This document shows positions 27,095 to 36,539 of a stretch of 64,000 nt of DNA, piece by piece. The translations under genes and the position numbers were made by a program. Each line of letters starts with the position of its first letter. Position 1 is the first letter of the stretch. Source of the stretch: CAYQJS01 sp964417895 (GTDB lineage Bacteria > Chloroflexota > UBA6077 > SHYK01); the NCBI GenBank assembly GCA_964417895.1, contig CAYQJS010000014.1, positions 1-64,000 of the forward strand, read 5' to 3'. Under the pieces are notes generated by a model that saw nothing but the letters and a program-made list of their open reading frames with translations, was not told where the DNA came from and searched no databases.

Positions 27095-27318
27095 ATCACG
27101 TCTTCAAGCCCGACTACCTGGCGCGCCTGACGAACAGCTTTGCACCTGATCGATCCTGGAAGTCAAGGGGCTTGAGACGGAGCAGGACCGGGAGACGTAC
27201 GTGGCAGCCAGACGCTGGGTTGAGGCGGTCAACCGTGGGCGAGATGGGGCGCTGGACCTTCGAGGTGTGCGAGGACCCGAAGGGGGTGCCGGGTTGCTGG
27301 CGCGGCTAGCGTCGTAGG
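27095..27318 (+). pseudogene. 3-prime tail of a type III restriction enzyme (Res/helicase) gene
   Basis: In sequence, over three frames: DYLARL, then ILEVKGLETEQDRETYVAAR with RWVEAVNR, then GEMGRWTFEVCEDPKGVPG, then LLARLAS and a stop. The order ILEVKG-(E)TEQDR-AARRWV-AVN-GRW-F-VC-DP is the C-terminal end of type III restriction-endonuclease R subunits, including the conserved Glu-x-Lys. At least two frameshifts and the missing helicase part show that it is dead. A 45-bp repeat starts at its end. Confidence 0.65.
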
Positions 27319-27351
27319 ACAAGGGGCCGAGCTCGCCGATCCCGGACACAG
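27308..27351 (+). repeat. Copy 2 of a short dispersed repeat
   Basis: Contains GCGTCGTAGGACAAGGGGCC and GATCCCGGACACA, matching 25000-25043. It begins at the stop codon of the restriction-enzyme relic. Confidence 0.55.
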
Positions 27352-27472
27352 CGCCCAGGCCGGGCCGAGCAAGGCGACCACGTCACCGGCCTTGCCAGCG
27401 CTTGCGCACGCCTCTCGACCTTCGCGTGAAATGGTGACGGCTTTCTCAGGCGCTGCCTTTTGGCTCGGGGTT

Positions 27473-27718
27473 CTACTGCATGCGCTTTAGTTTGGAGGCG
27501 TTCTCGGCCATGAAGGCTCTGATCTGATCCGCCATCCGCAGGACAGTTTCCCACTGCTCGACGTAGAGCGTGACGGGAAATCGCCCAAGCCCGTAAAGAC
27601 TGACCCCTCCCTTTTCAGACACCCTCAGGTAGACGCTTCGTTTCGCGCCCGCCTTTAGCGCCTCGTTCTCGGCGCGAAGTCGCTCAAGTTCCGCCTGCAG
27701 CTCTTCCTGCGTGGCCAT
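27473..27718 (-). CDS. Small conserved protein with coiled-coil start
   Basis: An 81-residue protein. ATG 27718 is chosen because AGGAGG lies seven bases before it; the frame is open further upstream. Residues 4-24 (ELQAELERLRAENEALKA) form a short coiled coil. The rest, VYLRVSEKGGVSLYGLGRFPVT then LYVEQW and a C-terminal helix, is a compact domain that I have seen only as hypothetical. No function can be given. Confidence 0.7.
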   Translation of the reverse strand: MATQEELQAELERLRAENEALKAGAKRSVYLRVSEKGGVSLYGLGRFPVTLYVEQWETVLRMADQIRAFMAENASKLKRMQ

Positions 27719-27951
27719 CGATTGTCCTCCTACTGGGCGAGGGACCCCGCTGCTCTGGAGCAGGGGTTGCCGCAATCATACGAAGCCAGCCTCGTCTGCG
27801 GGGCCTGCCGGTGGCCTTCCAGGGCAACGGAAGGGGAGGTCCGTGCTGGCCAACACAGTCGTTCCACTGTGTGCTCGACCTGCACTCGCCCGGCCCACGG
27901 CTACAATGATCCAAGGTTCCCCAGCAATGCACTGCAGGGTGAGGTGACCAT

Positions 27952-28320
27952 GTGAGCAGGGGGTTTAGCGGACGGTCCGTGTTAGTGATCGATGGGGATC
28001 CTGAGCTGCGCGCCGCTGTGTCGGAAGCCCTCGGAATCGAGGGCTACGTGGTGCAGGCGGTCTCCCCTGGCCCGGCCGCGCTCGACCTGCTGGACGAGAC
28101 CACTCCTGCTCTTGTGGTGATGGACCCCGAACTACGGAAGTGGGGCCACTGGACAGTCCCGACGGCAATCCGGGCGCACGCGGACGGGATTCCGCTTCTG
28201 GCGCTCGGTGCGAGTGCTGTGGTACGACGGTGCGCTGAAGAACTGCTCGCCGAGGGGTATCTCGATAAGCCGATCGCCTTGGCAGAGCTTGTTCTTGCCG
28301 TCGCCCGTATGGTCGGTTGA
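27952..28320 (+). CDS. Single-domain response regulator (CheY-like receiver)
   Basis: A 122-residue receiver domain without output domain. Acidic pocket Asp14/Asp16 (VIDGDP), phosphoacceptor Asp58 (VVMD) and Lys106 (LDKP) are present. The Thr/Ser switch position reads LALGAS, and the loop after Asp58 (PELRKWG) is unlike the usual MPxMDG. Start is GTG 27952 with GAGGTG in front. No kinase is adjacent, so it probably receives phosphate from an orphan kinase. Confidence 0.75.
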   Translation: MSRGFSGRSVLVIDGDPELRAAVSEALGIEGYVVQAVSPGPAALDLLDETTPALVVMDPELRKWGHWTVPTAIRAHADGIPLLALGASAVVRRCAEELLAEGYLDKPIALAELVLAVARMVG

Positions 28321-28344
28321 CCAGGGCGCTTTTACAGCGGCCTC

Positions 28345-28962
28345 TCAGCGTAGGAATGGCAGCCACAGTCCGACGGAGGGATAGTCGAGGTGCAACACCA
28401 GCAGAAAGGTCAGAACGCCTCCGAACACAATCCGGGCTTCCCGCGGAATATCAGTTGCCCGTCCAGTAACCTTCAGCACAACGAAGAAGAACAGCACCAG
28501 CCATGATGTGACGGCCCACATGTACAGGGCATGCCAGAGCCCAATCGCATTCCAGTGCCACGGGGTTGGCATGGCCCAATTCACCAACTGGTTCGCCGCT
28601 TGCATGCCGTGCACGTACGCCGTAAATACGGCGCCCAGCAGCAGAGCAGGCAAGACACACGTACGGGCCAGATGTTGGCGCTCTCTCGTGAGAAACGAGG
28701 CGGCGGCCATGTTCACCACGGGAAGCAAAATCCCGTCGCCGAGGATGGCGGACCTATAGCTTAAGACCGTCCGAAGCTGGTGGACCACTGGGTCATCGAT
28801 AGCGACGAGATAGAGGTTCAGCAGGACGCTGGCCAGAAGGCCGAAGACCAAGGTGGCCAGGCCCACACCAGTCACCAAATAGCGGGCATCTGCCCCGAGG
28901 ACGAGGCGTGGCGCACGCGAGCGGACATGCCACCGCGTGCGCCCTAAAGAGACTGGCTGCAC
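28345..28962 (-). CDS. Polytopic membrane protein, unknown function
   Basis: A 205-residue protein with about five or six hydrophobic segments (near residues 28-54, 72-90, 100-118, 138-160 and 178-198). His and Trp residues cluster in MPTPWHWNAIGLWHALYMW. Start is GTG 28962 with GGTGGGA. It ends 24 bp from the end of the convergent receiver gene. No transporter or enzyme signature is seen. Confidence 0.6.
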   Translation of the reverse strand: MQPVSLGRTRWHVRSRAPRLVLGADARYLVTGVGLATLVFGLLASVLLNLYLVAIDDPVVHQLRTVLSYRSAILGDGILLPVVNMAAASFLTRERQHLARTCVLPALLLGAVFTAYVHGMQAANQLVNWAMPTPWHWNAIGLWHALYMWAVTSWLVLFFFVVLKVTGRATDIPREARIVFGGVLTFLLVLHLDYPSVGLWLPFLR

Positions 28963-29277
28963 AGTCGTCCCACCGTTTTGTCTCGAGATTCGGCACTAGC
29001 GTGACGATTGGAGGGAGGGAACACTAGTTGCGCGTATCAGTCTAGCGCGGCGGGTTAAATAATGTGGTGCTGATTTAAGACGAAATCTGCGCCCACGATC
29101 CGCTCACCGTATGCCCAAGTGCCGCCCCTCACCGTGCCCACCGCAAGCCTCTTTGATGGGGCTTGTGAAGGATCATCCCTTGATCTCGGCGGCCCACAGT
29201 GCGGCCCCACATCGCTGTGATCGCCGGATCCCAGCCCCGGATTCGGGCGCGCGGAGTGCCAGGCGGGCCCACTCAGC
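28963..29277. other. Spacer without recognised genes
   Basis: This 315-bp stretch carries no convincing frame, tRNA or hairpin. It lies between the start of the membrane protein and the end of mgtE. Confidence 0.4.
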
Positions 29278-30633
29278 CTAGAGGTGTAGGAGCCAGCGCG
29301 CGATCTCGAAGTAGATCACCAGGCCGGTGCCATCGACGATAGTCGTGATGAACGGCCCCGAGACCACGGCCGGATCCAGTTGCAGCCGCTTCAGCGCCAG
29401 CGGCAGCAGGCTTGCCACGGTCGCCGCCCACATCACGATGCACGCGGCGGTGACTGCTACTACTATCCCGACGGCGGGCCCCACGCCCAACGTCCATGAG
29501 CGAACGAAGGTGGCGAGGGCTATGAGCGCCGCTAGCACGACGGCAGCGGCCATCTCCTTGCGAAACACACGAAGCGCGTCGCCGAGTCGAACGTCGCCGG
29601 TTGCCAGCGCTCGCGTGACCGTCGTGGTGATCTGCGTGCCGGTGTTGCCACCGGTGCCGATCAGCATTGGGATGAAGAGGGCAAGCACCACCATTTGCGC
29701 CAGCTCATCCTCGAAGGCCTGCAGCACGCTGCCGGTGTACGCGGACGCCACGAACAGCAAGAGGAGCCAGCGCACGCGCTTCCAGACCAGCTCCCATGGG
29801 GACGCCCGCAGGTAGGGCTTGCCCAGCGGCTCAGAGCCGCCGAGCTTTTCGGTGTCTTCGGTCGCTTCCTGCTCTAACACGTCGGCCACGTCGTCCGCCG
29901 TCACCACGCCCAGCAGGCGGCCGCGCTCGTCGACGACTGGGATCGCAAGAAGGTCGTGCTCCATGAGGAGGCGCGCCGCCTGCTCCTGGTCGGCGTTCGC
30001 TGGCAGATGGATCACCTGGCGGCGCATCACGTCGCTGATCGGCTGCTGAGGGTCGGCGATAACCAGGTCCCGGAGGCTGACGACCCCGACGAGCTGGTCA
30101 TGCCGGTCGGTCACGTAAACGTAGTAGATGGTTTCGGCGTTGGGGGCCTGGCTCCGGATCAGCCGCATGGCAGCAGCGACAGTGAGCGCCGGTGAAATCG
30201 CGACGAACTCTGGCGTCATGCGACCGCCCGCGGTATCGGGCGGGTAGGCCATCAGCTCACGAATCTCCTGCGCCTCACCGGGCTGCATCTCCGCGAGGAC
30301 CTCTTCGGCCTCTTCATCCGGAAGCTCCTCGACGACGTCGGTGGCGTCGTCTGGCTCCATCTCCTCGAGAATGTCCGCCGCCCCTGCCCGGCCAAAACGC
30401 AGTATCAGGCGCGCCGCCTCGCTCGGATCGAGCTGGGCCACAGCATCGGCTATGCGCTCGGCCCCGATTTGAACCTCCAGTTGGAAGAGGTCAGCCGGGC
30501 CAAGCTGAACCAGAACCTCGGCGAGCTCAGCGGGGCTCAGGGTCGACGCGATCTGAGCCGCGTCTGCGTTGTTGCCCTCGGCCAAAAGCAGTCGCAGCCG
30601 GCGCACGTCCACATGGAGCTGTTGCAGGCGCAT
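29278..30633 (-). CDS. mgtE: Magnesium transporter MgtE
   Basis: A 451-residue Mg2+ channel/transporter. The N-domain of helical repeats spans about residues 20-130 (FGRAGAADILEEMEPDDATD and DEEAEEVL). It is followed by PxTAGGRMTPEFV, tandem CBS domains (about 135-255) and five membrane helices (about 285-450) with the IGTGGNTGTQ pore-lining motif. Length and order are those of full MgtE. ATG follows AAGGAGG. The CBS and N domains gate the pore by intracellular Mg2+. I looked for an M-box-like leader in the 200 bp upstream and saw none. Confidence 0.95.
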   Translation of the reverse strand: MRLQQLHVDVRRLRLLLAEGNNADAAQIASTLSPAELAEVLVQLGPADLFQLEVQIGAERIADAVAQLDPSEAARLILRFGRAGAADILEEMEPDDATDVVEELPDEEAEEVLAEMQPGEAQEIRELMAYPPDTAGGRMTPEFVAISPALTVAAAMRLIRSQAPNAETIYYVYVTDRHDQLVGVVSLRDLVIADPQQPISDVMRRQVIHLPANADQEQAARLLMEHDLLAIPVVDERGRLLGVVTADDVADVLEQEATEDTEKLGGSEPLGKPYLRASPWELVWKRVRWLLLLFVASAYTGSVLQAFEDELAQMVVLALFIPMLIGTGGNTGTQITTTVTRALATGDVRLGDALRVFRKEMAAAVVLAALIALATFVRSWTLGVGPAVGIVVAVTAACIVMWAATVASLLPLALKRLQLDPAVVSGPFITTIVDGTGLVIYFEIARWLLHL

Positions 30634-31339
30634 GGCCGCACCTCCTTACACAGGTTGGCGCGGACAATCGGCTGGCAGCGGACAGAGGGGTCTACAGCAG
30701 CACAAGGCGATGGCGGAGCCATGAGAATACTGCGGGAAGAGCGTCGAGGAGGGTGGGGAAGGCTAGTTCAGGACGACCCTGCAACCCCAGGGCGCCGCCC
30801 CCGCTGTCCGAGCTATTCGGTTGTCCTGGGGTTGACGTTGACCGGGTAGGTCTGCGTCCATGAGTCCCTATCTGGAGCTGGAGCTGCCAACTCCATCTGC
30901 ATCATACGCGCGCAAGCTCGAAAAGGCAACGTGTCTTTGTGCCGTAATGAGCAGCAGTCGACTCGGCTTCAAGGGCCCACGAATCCTCGAAAGTAGGCAG
31001 GAGGGCGGTGTCTTCCTCACCTATTTGTTTCTGGTGGGCAATGCACTGCGGGCGCTGAGAGCGGCGTATGGCTCGAAGGCCCCGGTCGATGGCCCAAACG
31101 ACATTCGATCGGTACACGTAGGGATGCTGCTAACGGCGCAAACGTGAGTGGAAGCCGGCCGTCGTCGCTATCCGCTCCTCGTGTGCGTTCACAGGCGGCG
31201 GGAGCGACGCGCAGGCAGTACACTCGGGAGCACTATCCGAGGGGTCGCCGGGCAGAGAGGCCAACCTCAGCCGCGGACGAACCGATGCGCGTCATGGTGA
31301 AGTCCCGCTTCCAGTCGATGAGGGCAATGAGGTGATTCG
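30634..31339. other. Spacer without recognised genes
   Basis: About 700 bp with only unconvincing short frames. One notable structure is a perfect 10-bp inverted repeat, CAACCCCAGG at 30782-30791 and CCTGGGGTTG at 30825-30834, separated by 33 bases. No motif links it to a regulator. It could hold the promoter regions of mgtE and of the methyltransferase gene. Confidence 0.4.
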
Positions 31340-32409
31340 ATGACGGGTCCTTCAACTTCAGACGTAACCAACTCAGGACCTCCTGCCGCGGTGGAGCCCC
31401 CTCCTCAAGCGGTGCTTCTGAGGTTGCTTCTCGGATACGTGCTTGGACGAGGACTTCACTCAGTTGTGGAGCTTGGCGTCGCGGATCACCTGGGGCGCGA
31501 GCCACGGAGCGCAAGGGATATCGCTCGCGCGGTCGGCGGCGAGCCTGAAGCGGTGGAGCGACTGCTTCACAGCTTGGCGAGCGTTGGCGTCTTTGCGGAG
31601 CCAGAGCCCGCCAATTCGCTCTGACGGCCGTCGGAGAACTTCTCCGAACGGACAGCAGCCAATCGATGCTTGGGCTCTCGCGGCTTTACAGCTCGGACTT
31701 CATGCGAGCAGCGGTGAACGGGCTTCCGGATACCATTCGCACCGGTGTGTCGGCGTTCGAGCGTGCGCACGGGATGCTGCTCTTTCCTTACCTCGCTCAG
31801 CACCCAGGCGATGCCGCCGTATTCGACGCTGCGATGACAAGCGCCTCGTCGAGCGAGATACCCGCGATTCTCGCCGCCTACGATTTCTCTGGCTTTCATT
31901 CGATTGTGGACGTCGGCGGGGGACGCGGTGCTCTGCTGAGAGCTGTTTTGGCGGCCTACCCCAAAATGCGCGGGATCCTATTCGATCGGCCAGAGGTCGT
32001 GGCCGGGGCAAGGAGCGCCATTGAGGCGGACGGGATAGCCGACCGCGTCGAGATCGCCGGCGGCGACTTCTTCCAGGCTGTCCCTGGCGACGCAGACGCG
32101 TACGTGCTGAAGAGCGTCATTCACGACTGGGGCGATGCTCAGGGCATCGAGATACTGAACAGGTGCCGGGAAGCGATGCCGAAAGCCGGCCGTATTCTTG
32201 TGATCGACCCTCTTGTCCCGGCTGGAGACCAACCTTCGCCCAACAAGCTGCTCGACCTGCTCATGCTTGCTGTCATGGGGAGCGGCGGCGGCCGTGAGCG
32301 AACCGAAGCGGAATTCAGGGAATTGTTCGAGGCCGCCGGCTTCCGACTTGCGCGGGTGATTCCCACCAGGTCACGTATGTCGATCCTAGAGGGCTTTGCG
32401 AATGCCTAG
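31340..32409 (+). pseudogene. SAM-dependent O-methyltransferase split by a frameshift
   Basis: The first frame (31340-31610) gives the winged-helix dimerisation domain of plant-COMT-like O-methyltransferases: VVELGVADHLG, AVGGEPEAVERLLHSLASVG. It stops at 31624. One base out of register, from about 31609, the sequence continues with RQFALTAVGELLRTDSSQSM and the whole catalytic domain: glycine loop VDVGGGRGALL, catalytic-type IHDWGDA and C-terminal FRLARVIPT. The joined product would be about 355 residues. A single indel near 31600-31609 explains the split. ATG 31340 has GAGGTG. It is either a recent mutation or an assembly error. Confidence 0.8.
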
Positions 32410-32576
32410 GCCGCTAGCAGTGACGATTGCGTCCTGGTGTTCGGTTGCTGGCTGGACAGGATGGTCTGTAGGGCCCGCCTCCAGGCCAAAAGCCCTTTTT
32501 CCCTGACCGTCGGGTAAAGTGAGCCTATTGGTGGCGGAGGGCGGCACCGGCCGCTGCTCGGGGTAGGTGCAAACTG

Positions 32577-33938
32577 GTGTCGCGTCCTCGCTCCGTTGAC
32601 GGCGCATCGGTGGCACCGCCGGACGGACTAGCTCCACAGGTCCCCCCGCTCAAGCGCGGTGAGGCAGTTGAAAGCGGCCGTTTCACAGACGAGGCCGTCT
32701 CACTGCGTAGACCTGCATTCCGTTTCGCTCCGGCTCTGGAGTCCCCTCATTTCCGGTTGCTCTGGCTCGGCATGCTCCCTGCCACCATGGCGCACCAGAT
32801 GGGCATCGTAGCGACCGGTTATGCGGCGTACACGCTCACCGGTGGAGCAACAGCCCTTGGAATAGTCAGCGTCGCAATGGGGCTGCCAATGCTGGTGTTC
32901 TCCCTCATTGGGGGTGTAGTCGCCGACCGTGCGCCCCGCCGGGCTGTGCTCCTCATTACCCAGGGCGTCTTGGCAATGGCTAGTGGCGCGCTTGCGGCCC
33001 TTGCTTTAGCTGGCGCCCTCCAGGTCTGGCATCTCTTCATCCTCGGAGCGGTTCAGGGGACGGCGTTCTCTTTCAACATGCCTGCTCGCCAGGCGTATAT
33101 CGCGGAGATTGTCGGCCCGAAGCTCCTGCGTAACGCCCTGGCACTGAACAACGCTGGGATGAATTTCTCCCGGATCGTAGGGCCCTCCCTCGCCGGCGGC
33201 ATTCTCGCGGTCGGCGCGCTGGGCGTAGGAGGTGCCTTCGCGGGAATGTCCGCGATGTACGCGGTGGTCCTCCTCGCGCTCCTTAGGCTGCCGTCGCGGC
33301 GGACGGACCAGGAGGATTCGGACCGCCCCAGGCGAGAGGGGGGCTGGGCACAGATGATGGAGGGGCTTGGGTACATCAAGTCCTCCCCCACCCTTATGGC
33401 GCTCCTGGCACTCGCGTTTCTGCCGATCTTCTTCGGGATGCCATTTCAAACCTTGATGCCACTCTTCGCGGAGGAGGTCCACAGCGTGGGTGCCGCGGGC
33501 CTGGGCGCGCTCATGACCAGCGTTGGGGTAGGAGCGCTCATTGGCTCGCTCGTCGTGGCCACGCTCTCGGGCCGGCCGCGCCTGGGAACGCTCCAGTTAG
33601 CGGTCGGCGTGGGATTCGGGCTGAGCCTCGTCGCGTTCGCGCTCGCGCCGTCTTTCATGTTGGCGATTGCCGTGCTGGCTGTCGTCGGGGCTACGTCCGC
33701 TGCTCAGATGGCTTTGAACCAGACCCTCGTCATGGCGAACACTCTGCCACGGCTCCACGGTCGGATCATGAGCGTTTACATGCTCACCTTTGCACTGATG
33801 CCCGTCGCGACCCTTCCTTCAGCATGGCTGGCCGACCGCATCGGCGGGCCGGCAACCATCGCCGGCCTTGGCGCTCTCGTTGCGGGTTCCGTCGTCGCCG
33901 TCGCCGTGCTCTACCCACCATATCGGCGGATCCAATAG
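32577..33938 (+). CDS. MFS transporter (EntS-like drug/metabolite exporter)
   Basis: A 453-residue permease with a 50-residue polar N-terminal extension, then about twelve membrane helices from residue 57 on. The signature GGVVADRAPRR lies between helices 2 and 3 and the DxxLxRxN-type SRIVGPSLAGG in helix 5, as in the MFS_3/EntS group. The loop between halves is short and acidic (RRTDQEDSDRPRREGG). GTG 32577 is the first possible start but has no strong ribosome-binding site; a start nearer residue 45 is possible. It lies 167 bp after the split methyltransferase and might export its product. Confidence 0.8.
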   Translation: MSRPRSVDGASVAPPDGLAPQVPPLKRGEAVESGRFTDEAVSLRRPAFRFAPALESPHFRLLWLGMLPATMAHQMGIVATGYAAYTLTGGATALGIVSVAMGLPMLVFSLIGGVVADRAPRRAVLLITQGVLAMASGALAALALAGALQVWHLFILGAVQGTAFSFNMPARQAYIAEIVGPKLLRNALALNNAGMNFSRIVGPSLAGGILAVGALGVGGAFAGMSAMYAVVLLALLRLPSRRTDQEDSDRPRREGGWAQMMEGLGYIKSSPTLMALLALAFLPIFFGMPFQTLMPLFAEEVHSVGAAGLGALMTSVGVGALIGSLVVATLSGRPRLGTLQLAVGVGFGLSLVAFALAPSFMLAIAVLAVVGATSAAQMALNQTLVMANTLPRLHGRIMSVYMLTFALMPVATLPSAWLADRIGGPATIAGLGALVAGSVVAVAVLYPPYRRIQ

Positions 33939-34169
33939 GTAGCATGCGCTTGGCGAGGGCCCGCGCGGCCCGTTACCGTTGGTGCTCAGCTTGTGTGGAT
34001 CGCTCACAAGGCACACCCGGCTACCAACGAGAACGTCGAGGACCTCATCGCGCGGCGATCGGCTCGCTGATCCGCGCACACCTCGCGCGCTGGAAATTCG
34101 GCCTAATGTCCGGGTTCGATTCAGGCCACTGAGGGAGCGATGCTAACCGCTTCAACAGGAGTAGGAACC

Positions 34170-35105
34170 ATGAACACAAAGTGGACCGCCAACAGGGTGG
34201 GCGGCCAGCACGGCCGGACGGCCATCGTGACCGGTGCTAATAGCGGTCTTGGTCGGATCGTCGCGCGCGAGCTCGCCCGTGGCGGAGCCCAGGTGGTCAC
34301 CGCTTGCCGCGACACCGACAAGGGCACGACGGCCGCTACAGCAATCCGGGCCGCCCTTCCCGCCGCTACCATCGAGGTTGCCCAGCTCGACCTGGCCAGC
34401 CTGGCCTCGGTGAGAGCGTTCGCCGAGCGCTTCCTAGCGAGCCATGCTCGGCTCGACTTGTTGGTGAACAACGCCGGCGTGATGGCCGCTCCACGCCAGC
34501 GGACTGAAGACGGCTTCGAGCTTCAGTTCGGTACCAATCATCTCGGTCACTTCGCGCTCACTGGGTTACTGCTTCCCGCGCTGCGTGACCGGCAAGGAGC
34601 CCGGGTCGTGACCGTCAGCAGCAATTACCACAAGGGACAGCGCATGAGGTTCGACGATCTGCAGGGCGAGCGGCAATACTCGCGCTGGGCGGCCTACGGC
34701 CAGTCCAAGCTCGCAAACCTCCTGTTCGCTCTCGAGCTGGACCGACGGCTCAGGGCCGCCGGCCTGCCACTGACCAGCGTTGCCGCCCACCCTGGATACT
34801 CGGCCACCAATCTGCAGCTCAGCGCACCGCCGTTGTATGAGCGAGTCGTCATGCGCTTGACCAACCGCCTACTGGCCCAGAGCGCGGAGATGGGCGCGCT
34901 TCCCATCCTGTATGCGGCCACTGCTGCCGACTTGCCAGGCGGCTCTTACATCGGTCCGGACGGACCAGGGGAGAGGCGAGGCCACCCTACCCTCGTCATC
35001 CCCAGCGACCAAGCGCAGGACGTGGCGGCCGCGCGACGGCTGTGGGACATCTCGGAGCAGCTGACAGATGTGGTCTATGATCTGCCTTCGCCGGTCGCTG
35101 CGTAG
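34170..35105 (+). CDS. Short-chain dehydrogenase/reductase (retinol-dehydrogenase-like)
   Basis: A 311-residue SDR. ATG 34170 is chosen because AGGAGTAGGA lies just upstream; an ATG ten codons earlier is open. NAD(P) loop TGANSGLG (21-28), NNAG (100-103), Ser150, Tyr176 and Lys180 (YGQSK) form the full classical set. CRDTDKG after strand 2 suggests NADP preference. Relatives reduce retinoids, protochlorophyllide or long-chain ketones. No partner gene indicates the substrate. Confidence 0.85.
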   Translation: MNTKWTANRVGGQHGRTAIVTGANSGLGRIVARELARGGAQVVTACRDTDKGTTAATAIRAALPAATIEVAQLDLASLASVRAFAERFLASHARLDLLVNNAGVMAAPRQRTEDGFELQFGTNHLGHFALTGLLLPALRDRQGARVVTVSSNYHKGQRMRFDDLQGERQYSRWAAYGQSKLANLLFALELDRRLRAAGLPLTSVAAHPGYSATNLQLSAPPLYERVVMRLTNRLLAQSAEMGALPILYAATAADLPGGSYIGPDGPGERRGHPTLVIPSDQAQDVAAARRLWDISEQLTDVVYDLPSPVAA

Positions 35106-35277
35106 CGGTGAGACTAGAAAGTTGAACGAGTTGGCCCCGCGCCAGCCTCGATGCCCAGCACCCCCCGTATGACGGCTGCGTATTATGATGGCAGTCGCAA
35201 TACTTCTTTCTTTGCCCTCCGGTTCCAGGCGTTGGCCGCTCCCGCTTCTCAATCAACGTGCCCAGCAAGGAGGATTG

Positions 35278-36390
35278 GTGTCAATCACGCTCGTAGTGAC
35301 CCGAGGCAACGGATCGATGGACTTGTACAGCTCGCGGCTGGCAGAGCATCTCGACGTGCCTGTCCTGCTCACCGACGCTTACCAGCGCAGCAGCGAGATC
35401 TTTAACGTGCCCTGGTGGAGTGGCCGCCGCCGCCGCGCACTCTCCGAGGGGCTCCGCTTCTGGTTGTCTCTGCGACGGGTCGAGGGCGCTGTCCACCTGG
35501 CGAATCACCACCTCGGGCGCTTCGCGCTCGGCCGCTCCCAGCCGTTCATCCTTACCGTGCACGACCTGATCCGGTATTTCGACCTGACCGGCCGCTTCGC
35601 CGAGCCGCTGATACACCGCCCCAAGGGTTGGGACCGAGCGCTCCTCCGGCTGGACTATCGCGCGGTCCGACGAGCTGCGAAGGTGATCGCCTCCTCGCAA
35701 TACACCAAGCAGGACCTGGTCCGCTATCTTGGCCTGGATCCTGAGCGCATTGATGTCATCCATCTTGGGATCGACCCGATCTTCTCACCGCGCCCGGGTG
35801 CCAGGTCACCGGAGGAGCGGTACCTGCTGTATGTCGGCGCAGAGCACCCTCGCAAGAATCTGCCGTTCCTCCTGCGCGTCTTCAAGGAGCTGAAGCACGG
35901 ATTCCCCGGCCTGAAGCTGGTCAAGGTCGGACGTGCTGGGGGCGACGAGGCCGACTTCCGCGCCGCGACCATGCGCGTTGTCCGGCAGTTGGGGCTTGAG
36001 ACGGACGTTCTTTTCCGTGAGTTCGTGTCGCAGGAGGAGTTGGTCAGCCTGTACAGCAACGCCGCAGCCTTCTGCTTCCCGTCCTTGTACGAGGGCTTCG
36101 GCTGGCCACCCTTGGAGGCAATGGCCTGTGGCTGCCCGGTCGTGGCCTCCTCCGCGACCGCTATCCCAGAGGTCGTCGGGGACGGCGGCCAACTCTGCCC
36201 GCCCGACGATGCAACAGCTTGGGTGAGCGCCATCGGCCTAATCCTGGAGGACACAGCAGTCGCCCGAGAGTGGCGTGAACGAGGCCTCGCCCGTGCTCGC
36301 CAGTTCTCTTGGGAAGAGGCTGCGCGTAAGGTGCTGGCCGTCTACCGCGAACTCGACGGGCGCTCAGTCACAGTGGACCCCCCGCATTAG
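35278..36390 (+). CDS. GT4-family glycosyltransferase
   Basis: Start GTG 35278 with AAGGAGG six bases upstream; the longer frame from 35185 has no such site. The 370-residue product has the GT-B layout: N-terminal acceptor domain (FILTVHDLIRYFD), then VIASSQYTKQDL, VIHLGID and the glycosyltransferase-1 domain with YLLYVGAEHPRKN, PSLYEGFGWPPLEAMACGCP (the EGFGxPxLE donor motif) and IPEV. It transfers a sugar from a nucleotide donor in cell-surface glycan or glycolipid synthesis. It is not in an operon with other sugar genes. Confidence 0.85.
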   Translation: MSITLVVTRGNGSMDLYSSRLAEHLDVPVLLTDAYQRSSEIFNVPWWSGRRRRALSEGLRFWLSLRRVEGAVHLANHHLGRFALGRSQPFILTVHDLIRYFDLTGRFAEPLIHRPKGWDRALLRLDYRAVRRAAKVIASSQYTKQDLVRYLGLDPERIDVIHLGIDPIFSPRPGARSPEERYLLYVGAEHPRKNLPFLLRVFKELKHGFPGLKLVKVGRAGGDEADFRAATMRVVRQLGLETDVLFREFVSQEELVSLYSNAAAFCFPSLYEGFGWPPLEAMACGCPVVASSATAIPEVVGDGGQLCPPDDATAWVSAIGLILEDTAVAREWRERGLARARQFSWEEAARKVLAVYRELDGRSVTVDPPH

Positions 36391-36539
36391 CAGCTCTTCG
36401 TCTCAGCCGGCTCCGAGACCTCGGATTCTGTTCAGCTATTTGGCCGTCGGGTCCCCTCGGGCGTCAGCCGTGAGCCGTGAACCACCGTGGCCAGCGAACA
36501 GCCCTCGGCCACAGGCCCGCCGATGAATGCGGTCGATGG

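Noticed and set aside
30634..30840. M-box magnesium riboswitch before mgtE
   Set aside because: No conserved M-box helices or terminator are visible; the only structure is one simple inverted repeat farther upstream.
30860..31147. 95-residue plus-strand frame
   Set aside because: No ribosome-binding site, no motif and poor protein-like composition; I treat the region as a spacer.
33939..34169. Short plus-strand frame reading VGAQLVWIAHKAHPATNENV before a stop
   Set aside because: About 30 codons without start or family likeness; it could be a relic but the evidence is too thin to list.
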